Below, piece by piece: positions 56,750 to 64,000 of a DNA stretch of 64,000 nt. Positions within the stretch are counted from its first letter, which is position 1. Every line of letters begins with the position of its first letter. The notes under the pieces were generated by a model that saw nothing but the letters and a program-made list of their open reading frames with translations, was not told the DNA's origin and did no database searches. This DNA is from Gari tellinella (Eukaryota; Mollusca; Bivalvia; Cardiida; Psammobiidae): assembly GCA_922989275.2 (NCBI GenBank), contig OV277874.1, positions 19,084,154 to 19,148,153 of the forward strand, in the 5' to 3' direction. A program made the position numbers and the translations under genes.

Positions 56750-57005
56750 CCCTTTGTATATAACAAATTATCTCTCTTCGTTTATAACAAATTATCTCCC
56801 TGTGTATAACTGGTTATTTCCCTTGGTGTATATAACAAATTATCTCCCTTGGTGTATAACTGGTTATCTCCCTTGGTGTATAACAGGTTAGCTCCCTTGG
56901 TGTATAAAAAATATCTCCCTTGGTGTATAACTGGTTATTTCCCTTGGTGTATTACTAATTATTTCTCTTGGTGTATAAACCAGTTACCTCCCTTGATTTA
57001 TACCA
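56750..57005 (-). repeat. 24-bp repeat in TJP1 3' UTR
   Basis: About ten degenerate units of ACCAAGGGAGATAACTTGTTATAC (minus sense) begin about 50 bp after the TJP1 stop, so they are probably transcribed. Confidence 0.85.
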
Positions 57006-57051
57006 AGTAAATGGACATAGAAACACACAGTGAACTGATGGAGAAGTGTTC

Positions 57052-57161
57052 TCAGAAGTGGTCTACCAGCACGGACACGCTGTTCTTGTTCACTCTACTC
57101 TGGGACTGTGTCTGCCCCTCTTGTTCTGCTATATTCATGTTCTGCCACTTTGTGGGGTGAC
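57052..57161 (-). CDS. TJP1: TJP1 last coding exon
   Basis: This is a 110-nt coding part with acceptor ATTTTACAG|GT. It encodes H-P-T-K-W-Q-N-M and ends S-V-S-V-L-V-D-H-F followed by TGA at 57054-57052, the conserved ZO-1 tail. The 3' UTR continues to lower coordinates and enters a 24-bp repeat within about 50 bp. Confidence 0.92.
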
Positions 57162-59996
57162 CTGTAAAATAGAGAAATAGTTTAAGTACTTTAACCCATT
57201 ACCCCATAAATACACCTTTTTACGACCCTAACTTCTTCCTCCACTGAAGAAAATCGATCTAATTTATACACTATACAGTAATAAATCTATTTCATAATAA
57301 ATATTTTCTACGTTTTAGAAGCTTAAAGCAGGCTGCAAGTAAAACAGAATGCGCCTTCTGCTTTACTTTCAACCTGCTTTAAGTTGTCACCCATTTTCAA
57401 TTCTCGAAAATGGCAATGGGGTAACCCATTACCCAAAAGATATACTTATTTACACATTTAATGTATTCATACCCTATTAGCTTTTGATTGGTCAGATTTG
57501 AGCAGAATGCTCAAATCTGACCAATCAAAAGCTTGAGAAAGCTGACCAATCAAAAGCTTGAGAACATCTCAGACTCCTCTCAAACAATATGGAAGGACAT
57601 GTCTACAAGTAATAACAGGGCTCCAGATAAGAGGGAGTAAACTGAACGAATCCTACATTTTGTCACTCATCTAAGAACCAAATCATATGGTGTCATTTCT
57701 AATTAGAATCATCTATTTGAGACGATTCAAAGGAGTAGTGACACCATAGGGTTTAATGCAGAAATATGGATTTTTCTTTTTTTAAATACTCCCCTTATCT
57801 GGAGCCATGTAATAAAGTAACCAGTGAGAAAATAAATAGAGGATAATCAATTCCTTTGGATTAATATGAAAAATATATCACAAGAATGGGTTATTATCTG
57901 GTTGAAAAACTCGTCCGCAGGACGAGTTTTCTAACCAGATAACAACCCATTCTTGTGATATATTTTCATATCCATCCAAAAGGAATTGATTATTCTATTT
58001 ATTATATACATTTTAATGGAAGGTTTTTCAGAAAAAAAAACCACACACAAAACTAAATGTTTACAAGCGACGTCACAAAAGATATTGTGATGTGATGTCA
58101 CAAAAACGATATTGTCACTGCAAAACTGATATCATCACTAGTGATGATATCAACGGTGACGCTATGAAATTTATCTGAGAAATCTCTATAAATCATTGAT
58201 AGGTATATATTAAAGGGAGGTAACTCAGCACTTGTAAACCTTGAGCAAATAAAGGGAGGATACTCAAATCTGACCAATCAAAAGCTTGAGAACAATCTCA
58301 GACTCATCTCAAACACTCTATAAGTATTGACCCTGGAACTATAAGTCTAGAAGTAATTAACCCTTAGCCTGCCACTCACGACTATAGCTCCATATGCAAA
58401 CAGCTTGGATTCGGATGAGACGCCGAGTAACTCGGCGTCTCATCCGGCTCCAAACTGTTTGACACTCGGACAACATTTTCAGCAATTTTGAGCAACTTTG
58501 AAGCACTTTGAAACTTGAAGCAGACGAGAAATATAGCAGACGACAATTTATTTGGCGGGCTAAGGGTTAAGTAACTAATGAGAAAATAAAGGGAGGTAAC
58601 TCACCACTTGGAGAGTCGCTGGACTTGAGTGCAAACGACCAGCTGTCAGGATTGACTGAGGCACAATGAGGAAGACGGAGTTCTACTGGCTGGTTAAACT
58701 TTAATCCATGTGGTCCACACATGACCAACGGTGAGAGCAAGGTCTCGCCTGAAAAACAATGTAGAATAGTTATAGGGAATACAGAGAGCAAGGTCTCGCC
58801 TGAAAAACAATGTAGAATAGTTATAGGGAGTTCAGAGAGCAAGGTCTCGCCTGAAAAACAATGTAGAATAGTTATAGGGAGTACAGAGAGCAAGGTCTCG
58901 CCTGAAAAACAATGTAGAATAGTTATAGGGAGTACAGAGAGCAAGGTCTCGCCTGAAAAACAATGTAGAATAGTTATAGGGAGTACAGAGAGCAAGGTCT
59001 CGCCTGAAAAACAATGTAGAATAGTTATAGGGAGTGCAGAGAGCTAGGTCTCGCCTGAAAACAATTTACATATAGAACTGTTATAGGGAGTGCAAAAAGC
59101 TGTCACTTTTCTGTATATAAATACAGGACTGTTTTATTTTAATAGACATAAGTGCAAAGCCTAAAATTTATGCATTTCATACAGTTTGCAAATGAAAGCA
59201 AAGTCATGCTCTGCACTCTTAGGGTATTTATTTCCCTCCCTATAACAACTCCCTCTGAGCAACACACACAATCCTTGTCTACCAATGGGTGTTGCTGTAG
59301 AGAAGGAGCAAGCTCTGTAATATGTCTGGATTGTTAAGTCAATTACTCCATAAATATGCTTTTTTATGCCTCTTATTATTTCTACACTACGGTAGTAGTC
59401 CCAACCGAGAAAGTCCTGAACAGAAAACATTTTTTGGGTGTTTAAAATAAATTCACTGAGTGATACCTTTTTCCCTATCTCATGGAGGAAGTATGGAGTT
59501 ATCTCTGCATACTTTAAAATAGATCTCTTGTTCCAAGTTGTCATTGAGAGCCCCTCTGGGTATAACAATACGGACACCCAGAGCTCCAGATAAGGGGAGT
59601 ATTTCAAAAACTAAAATCTTTATTTCTGCTTTAAACCCTATGGTGTCACAACTCATTAGAATCGTCTCGAAGAGACAATTCTAATGAGTAGTAACACCAT
59701 AGGATTTGGTACTGAAAAGAGTGAGAAAATGTTGTATTTGTTCAGTTTACTCCCCCTTATCTTGAACCCTGCATTGAGTGTTACCTTTTTCTCTATCTAG
59801 TGGAGGAAGTATGGAGTTATCTCGGCACACTTTAAAATATATCTCTTGTTCCAAGTTATCATTGAGTGCCCCTCTGGGTATAACAATACTGACGCCTGTC
59901 TCGGGAGACTCCAGTACCCCACCATTACTGGTAAACACACCCCTCGCTGTCGCCACTACCGTATGATTGTCGTCTACATCCAAGGTCGGGTCAAAT
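57052..59996 (-). CDS. TJP1: ZO-1 / tight junction protein 1 gene, last three coding exons (ZU5 domain)
   Basis: The exons are 59996-59785, 58748-58605 and 57161-57052 (TGA), all GT..AG with phases 1/1, 1/1 and end. The product is the C-terminal 150-odd residues of a ZO-family MAGUK scaffold, which links junctional membrane proteins to actin. It spans a ZU5 domain with T-V-V-A-T-A-R-G-V-F, the E-Q-E-I-Y-F-K-V-C-R-D-N-S-I-L-P-P-L-D block, P-L-V-M-C-G-P-H-G, and the diagnostic end S-V-L-V-D-H-F. UNC5 and ankyrin also have ZU5 domains, but the extreme C-terminus and block order match ZO-1 (polychaetoid in insects). The PDZ, SH3 and GK exons must lie upstream, beyond 64000. Confidence 0.93.
57191..57425. 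mobile_element. Family A MITE in TJP1 last intron
   Basis: Lies 30 bp upstream of the last TJP1 acceptor in transcript sense; core partly deleted. Confidence 0.82.
57478..57590. repeat. 'aagcttttgattggtcagatttgag' inverted/tandem repeat
   Basis: An inverted copy pair and a tandem third copy of gaccaatcaaaagcttgag; related to 4806-4944. Confidence 0.75.
57615..57812. mobile_element. Family F MITE in TJP1 last intron
   Basis: Complete; bordered by cagggctcc / ggagccatg. Confidence 0.86.
57840..58005. mobile_element. Palindromic MITE
   Basis: aataatcaattccttttgga type arms, centre aaaactcgtccgcaggacga + gtttt; long inverted repeat around 57920. Confidence 0.85.
58262..58340. repeat. Half copy of the same element
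   Basis: tactcaaatctgaccaatcaaaagcttgag..aacactctataagta only. Confidence 0.7.
58358..58570. mobile_element. Family B MITE downstream of TJP1 ZU5 exon
   Basis: Ends ttaacccttagcctgcc / ggcgggctaagggttaa; core gcttggattcggatgagacgc with complement. It lies 35 bp inside the intron after the donor at 58605. Confidence 0.88.
58605..58748 (-). CDS. TJP1: TJP1 penultimate coding exon (ZU5 C-terminal half)
   Basis: This is a 144-nt exon with acceptor TTTTTCAG|GC and donor CAAGTG|GTGAGT. It encodes E-T-L-L-S-P-L-V-M-C-G-P-H-G and E-L-R-L-P-H-C. The choice of 58748 as exon start gives the family's normal ZU5 spacing. Six further acceptor-like repeats lie immediately upstream. Confidence 0.92.
58733..59090 (-). 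repeat. TJP1: TJP1 splice-acceptor minisatellite (51 bp x about 7)
   Basis: Each unit is 35 nt of intron end (TATAACTATTC..TTGTTTTTCAG) plus the first 16 exon bases GCGAGACCTTGCTCTC. Acceptors end at 58749 (true), 58800, 58851, 58902, 58953, 59004 and 59055. Unit length is a multiple of three and units two to six have no stop, so each upstream acceptor would add 17 residues. The seventh reads GAG-ACC-TAG, a stop. Confidence 0.95.
59210..59335. repeat. Dispersed repeat, copy 2
   Basis: Homologous to 525-690; in TJP1 intron. Confidence 0.75.
59455..59573 (-). pseudogene. TJP1: Decayed partial copy of TJP1 ZU5 exon
   Basis: This copy matches the 3' part of the exon at 59785-59890 including the donor. 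It reads I-V-I-P-R-G-A-L-N-D-N-L-E-Q-E-I-Y-F-K-V-C, then hits TGA in place of the leucine codon after P-P. It lies in the following intron, separated from the parent exon by a family F MITE. Confidence 0.88.
59578..59772. mobile_element. Family F MITE between TJP1 exon and its duplicate
   Basis: Sits precisely between the decayed exon copy and the true exon's 3' flank. Confidence 0.86.
59785..59996 (-). CDS. TJP1: TJP1 third-last coding exon (ZU5 N-terminal half)
   Basis: This is a 212-nt exon with acceptor TATTTACAG|A and donor GAAAAAG|GTAACA. It opens F-D-P-T-L-D-V-D-D-N-H and ends P-P-L-D-R-E-K-G. Both of its ends have been duplicated nearby: the acceptor twice more upstream (60057, 60130) and its 3' part once downstream (59455-59573). 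Confidence 0.93.
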
Positions 59997-60145
59997 CTGT
60001 AAATAACAAAATGGTTTTCTGTGAATTAAATTATCTACATCCAAGGTCTGGTCAAATCTGCAACAGCAAAACTGAAAAAGTTTTCAATCAACTAAATTAT
60101 CTATAACGTATATCCAAAGTCGGGTCAAATCTGCAAACAGCAAAA
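59970..60145 (-). repeat. TJP1: Triplicated TJP1 exon acceptor
   Basis: Three copies of CAG|ATTTGACC.GAC.TTGGAT occur, with exon-like starts at 59996, 60057 and 60130 (spacings 61 and 73 bp). They are separated by related intron sequence (aattaaattat..gttttctgtg). The two upstream copies run into in-frame stops, so only 59996 supports the protein. Confidence 0.85.
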
Positions 60146-60682
60146 CAGTTTTCTGTGAATTAATTTATCGAGCTTAAAATCTTTAACCTGTATTGAAGAT
60201 CTTGGCAAACAATATGAAACCCGATCAGGCCCCATTTAATGTTTTAAATTAATGTGTTTAGATTTCTACTTTAAGTATATATACTTATATCCATTTAATA
60301 GGTCAGGGTAGAAGCCTGAAAAAGCATTTCCATTGAAATTAATATGTGAAAAGGCTATTCTATGAGGGGAAAGAATTAAACTAAAAGGTGTCTTGTCGGT
60401 GCAATCAAACTTTTCACACTATGGGTTAACATACTGCAAATCAGAAGATGTTAAAGCATATACAACCATTTTCTGTTTACTATAAAAAAACAAGTGCTTC
60501 GTAATTGTTCATGCAATTGCATAATAGTTTTATTTGAGAGAGCAGTCTGATCAGAGTCTACACTGTTTGCTCAGGCATGTCTGTCTGTCTGTCCTACTTA
60601 GTACTCTGAGGGTCATTGCAGGACTGCCATTTCTCTGAATTGTTTTCGAAATCTTCAGATTTTTATCCTAGAAGATGGTAGC

Positions 60683-60934
60683 TTAACCCTCTACCCCACA
60701 GCCTGTTTCTAGTTTTGAACAGGTGAACACTTCAATCAGGTTGAAAGTAAAGCAGAATGCACCTTAAGGTGCATTCTGCTTTACTTTCAGCCTGATTTAA
60801 GCTTCCAATCTGCTAGGATATGGAAAATCTCTCTTTTGAAACATGATGATGACTGTATAAATTGGAACTATTTTCTTCAGTGGAGGAATTAAATAAATGT
60901 GCTAAAAGGCGCTTCTATGGGGGGAAAGGGTTAA
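60683..60934. mobile_element. Family A MITE
   Basis: Complete copy, attached on the left to a family G arm (60625-60682). Confidence 0.85.
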
Positions 60935-60984
60935 AGCATAAAGCAGGCTGAGAACAAGAAAATTTGGAAATCTTATAGAGAATA

Positions 60985-61128
60985 TTTGGTGACTAGCTTT
61001 GAATGAGAAATGTTATCTGGCAAAGCGGATGAATATATCAGGTGAGCCGCAGGCCTGATATTTTCAGAAGCCGAGCCAGAAAACATTTCTCATTCAAAGT
61101 TAGGAACCAAATATTCTATTTATGCTTG
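60985..61128. mobile_element. Palindromic MITE
   Basis: aatatttggtgactagctttgaatgagaaatg and catttctcattcaaagttaggaaccaaatatt are inverted; centre gaatatatcaggtgagccgc. Confidence 0.83.
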
Positions 61129-61827
61129 TCACAATAGTCAAATAAATAGAGAATGCTTTTTTTAAAGCTAGAATAATTTTTGGTCCAGATAAGATTCTCA
61201 CTAAAGAACTATGTTACTCTAGGAAAATTATATAGATGACGTCAGTGACGTCACATCCTAGTTACGTTGAAAAGAAATAAAAGAACCTTTAAAAATTTAG
61301 TGTATTTCACTCAGGAAATCTAAAAGGTGGACAATAATAGAAGTATGTCAGCAAGTGACTGGTGGCGCATACTCTATAACGCTTTGATTGCATCGAATAG
61401 TTTGAATAAACGTCGTTACACGTCAGATTCTGTTGAAAGAGTTTTAGAATACCTTTCAAAACAGCGGGCAAAATAAGCGTCTCGGTTGAAAAAAATAGTT
61501 CCGGCTACAGGTCAAGTGACCAACTGACATAATAACTAGCATAATAAAGCAAAGTTTATCTGTCACCCCTTTATCAGTCAGGAAAATAGGCACGTGACAG
61601 GATAAATGATTTTTCATGATCAACGGTCATTGTGGTAAACAGTTTGATACATGGAAACAGACACGGAAATTATCAGATATGGGCAGAAGCTAGTTAAAGT
61701 CTGGCGAAGGTTAAAACTAGCATGTCAGTCCTACATGTATTATGCTATGTATTTAATAACTGACGAGTCAATAAAATCGAATTATAGATCCCTGCAAAGA
61801 ATGTATTGGTGAATTCAGTGCTTATTT
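61129..61827. other. TJP1 intron, nothing recognised
   Basis: gacgtcagtgacgtcac at 61238 is a CRE-like motif of unknown relevance. Confidence 0.5.
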
Positions 61828-62078
61828 ATCCCTTTACCCCATAGCTTATTTCTAGTTTTCAAGACAGGTGATCACTTAAAGCAGGCTGACAGTATAGCCG
61901 AATGCGCCTTAAGGTGCTTTCTGCTTTATTTCTAGCCTGCTTTAAATATTAAGCATTCAGTCTGTCAGGATGCAGAAATTTTTTTTTCTATGCATCTTCA
62001 ATGGTAAAAGCATGAAACGATATCTCTATTTGGAAAATATAACTACACTAAAAGGCGCTTCAAAGAGGTAAAGGGATA
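61828..62078. mobile_element. Family A MITE
   Basis: Complete but diverged; ends tccctttacccc / aggtaaaggga. Confidence 0.8.
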
Positions 62079-62167
62079 TCATTGTCGTTCTGGATCAATA
62101 GGAAATAGGGGTGGGGTGGAGTTGGGGTGGGGAGGGCTGAAGGTTGCAGGAATGAATTTGGTTGGGT

Positions 62168-62391
62168 TTAACCCTTTCCCTGATAGAAGTGCCTTTTAGC
62201 GCATTTGATTTATTCCTCCACAAAAGAAAATAGTTCCAATTTATACAGTCATAAACATTTTCCAACAGAAATATTTTCTATATTCTAGCAGATGATAGCT
62301 TAAATCAGGCTGAAAGTAAAGCAGAATGCGCCTTAAGGCGCATTCTGCTTTACTTTCAACCTGCTTTAAGTGGTCACCTGTCTTCAAAACT
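62168..62391. mobile_element. Family A MITE with perfect hairpin
   Basis: Core gcagaatgcgccttaaggcg + cattctgc is a perfect palindrome. The flanking ggatcaataggaa..ggttgatggaatg segment also occurs to its left (62090-62167), so a duplication flanks it. Confidence 0.85.
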
Positions 62392-62912
62392 CTGGATCAA
62401 TAGGAAGTTGGAGGGGTGGGGGAGGATTGAAGGTTGATGGAATGCGTTTGGTTGGGTTTTGACAATTCTTTTGGTTTAGCAAAGAACAATGCTTCAAACT
62501 GTTAGTGCAAACAGACTTTACAGTGCTCAAACAAGCAACATTGCAGCAGTTTCAGTTTAACCCATTACTCCATAGATACTACTTTTTACTTAAATTTATT
62601 ACTCCACTGAAAAAAATGAAATCAGAAACATTAATATGTATGGCATACTGATTGGATCATGAGCAGATACCAAAAACACTTGGCCTGTTGCCTGGATCCA
62701 AACTATCCTGGATCCAAACTATGCTGATGCATTGAAAGTACTTTAACCATCCATTTCCCTATAGCTTGTTTTCTGTATTGAAGACAGATGGTTATTTAAC
62801 CCTTTCATGTTATGCCTTGAATTTATTCCTCCACTGAAGAAAAAGGCTCCAATATATACAGTCAAGAATATGTAGCATTAGAAATATATTCTATATTCTA
62901 GCAGATGGTAGC

Positions 62913-63164
62913 TTAACCCTTTACCCAATAATCCGTTTATAACATTAAATACAGGTGATCACTTAAAGCAGGTTGAAAGTAAAGCAGAATGTGCCTTAAG
63001 GCACATTCTGCTTTACTTTCAGCCTGCTTTAAACTACTATCTGCTAGGCTATATCAAGATATTTGCTATTGTAATTGTTCATGAGGTTATAAACTGGAAC
63101 TATTTTCTTTAGCGGAGGAATAAATCAAACACGCTAAAAGTCGCTTATATGGGGGAAAGGGTTA
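62913..63164. mobile_element. Family A MITE
   Basis: Inserted in the arm of another family A copy whose left half is 62795-62912. Confidence 0.85.
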
Positions 63165-63327
63165 AAACAGGCTTAAATACTAGAACTGGGGTAAGGGGTT
63201 AAGCAGGCAGAAGGTTAGAAGATTACTCCTTAAGAGTTAATTTTGCTTTATTTTCAGACTGCTTTAACTTTAAGCAACCATCAGCAAATATGTGTTATGG
63301 TGCATCTTCATGACTGTGTATAATGGA

Positions 63328-63582
63328 GCTACAGTGGAGAATGTGTTATTCTTTCCCAATAAACGCGTTTACGCTAAAACTATTATTTGCAGTGCAAAGA
63401 GTTTAGAGCCAGATCAGACGCTGGGTAACCCGGCATCTGATCAGGCTCCGAACTGTTTGCCACCCAGATAAAGATGAATTATCAGAATTGTCCAAAAGTT
63501 GTACTTTTCTACGTTGTAGTATTTTGCGTTTGCGTACGTTTGCGTTTAAACGGGAAAGAATAACAGATTCTCCACTGTATTT
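63328..63582. mobile_element. Family H MITE
   Basis: Nearly identical to the copy at 27414-27671. It is inserted inside a family A-like element (flanks tgactgtgtataatgga / ttcttcagtgaagcc). Confidence 0.87.
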
Positions 63583-63849
63583 TCTTCAGTGAAGCCTGAT
63601 GAAGGAATAAATTAAAGGTGTGAAAAGATGTGTTTATGGAGTAATGGGTTTAATAATGAAATTAGAAACATTACTATAGTGTGTGGATCCTAATCAGATG
63701 CAAAAGAAATATGCCTCTGACCTGGATTCCAATTTTTTGCCATTATGCAAGTGAAATAACGTTTGCATATATACATGTACAAGTATAGGCAAAAGGTGAA
63801 AAGTGCAAGACTTAAATTCTGGTAGGCTGGTCGAATGAAAACATTTTAA

Positions 63850-64000
63850 TCCTTTACTCCATAGTAGTTCTGAACACAGGTGGCTGTTTAAAGCAGGTTG
63901 ATAGTAAAGAAGAATGCCCCTTTAGGCACAATCTGCTTTACTTTCAGCCTGCATTAAGCTACCATCTGCTAGAATATAGAAAATATTTCTCATGGAACAT
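63850..64000. mobile_element. Family A MITE cut by window end
   Basis: Left end and core are present; the right arm runs off the window. Confidence 0.8.

Noticed and set aside
58721..59047. 108-codon plus-strand repeat frame
   Set aside because: Opposite strand of the TJP1 acceptor array.
59161..59607. 148-codon minus-strand frame
   Set aside because: A wrong-frame reading of the decayed ZU5 exon copy plus intron.

Overview
The window looks like animal nuclear DNA, most probably from a bivalve mollusc. Genes are split by long introns with GT..AG borders. A very large share of the sequence is short palindromic transposon remnants, and one long repeat (43.98-44.80 kb) has arms of a kind I associate with bivalve genomes. 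The species is an inference; no ribosomal or mitochondrial marker is present.

Two host genes can be read, both on the minus strand. (1) 41334 down to 5470 holds a complete nine-exon gene for a secreted apextrin-like protein: signal peptide, MACPF pore-forming domain (exons 1-5), then a full ApeC domain (exons 6-9). All eight junctions keep reading phase and join to 565 codons plus stop. Several exons are short and were found only by reading phase and motifs across introns. (2) 59996 down to 57052 holds the last three coding exons of a ZO-1/TJP1 tight-junction scaffold, covering the ZU5 domain and the conserved C-terminus. Its upstream exons lie beyond 64000.

The most unusual property is at the exon borders. 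Six exon-intron junctions are tandemly or locally duplicated, and in each the duplicated unit spans the splice site. In the apextrin gene these are the donors of exon 2 (one extra partial copy), exon 7 (about 0.9 kb array) and exon 8 (about 3.5 kb, about 40 units of 87-88 bp). In TJP1 these are the acceptor of the first visible exon (three copies), its donor end (one decayed copy), and the acceptor of the next exon (51-bp units). The last would add 17 codons in frame for each upstream acceptor used. The large minisatellites here are therefore expanded splice junctions.

Layout: 1-5.4 kb, MITEs and a mariner relic with an internal inversion. 5.5-41.3 kb, apextrin-like gene; its introns hold an APE-type LINE (12.0-17.2 kb, minus), an R2-like LINE with restriction-like endonuclease (34.0-37.4 kb, plus), two tRNA-derived SINE copies, a 45-bp minisatellite and many MITEs. 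41.4-57.0 kb, intergenic DNA dense in MITEs, plus the TJP1 3' UTR with a 24-bp repeat. 57.05-60.1 kb, TJP1 3' end. 60.1-64 kb, TJP1 intron made largely of MITEs.

The MITEs form several families with strongly palindromic centres. Most begin TTAACCC and end GGGTTAA, and the same hairpin core recurs inside different outer arms.
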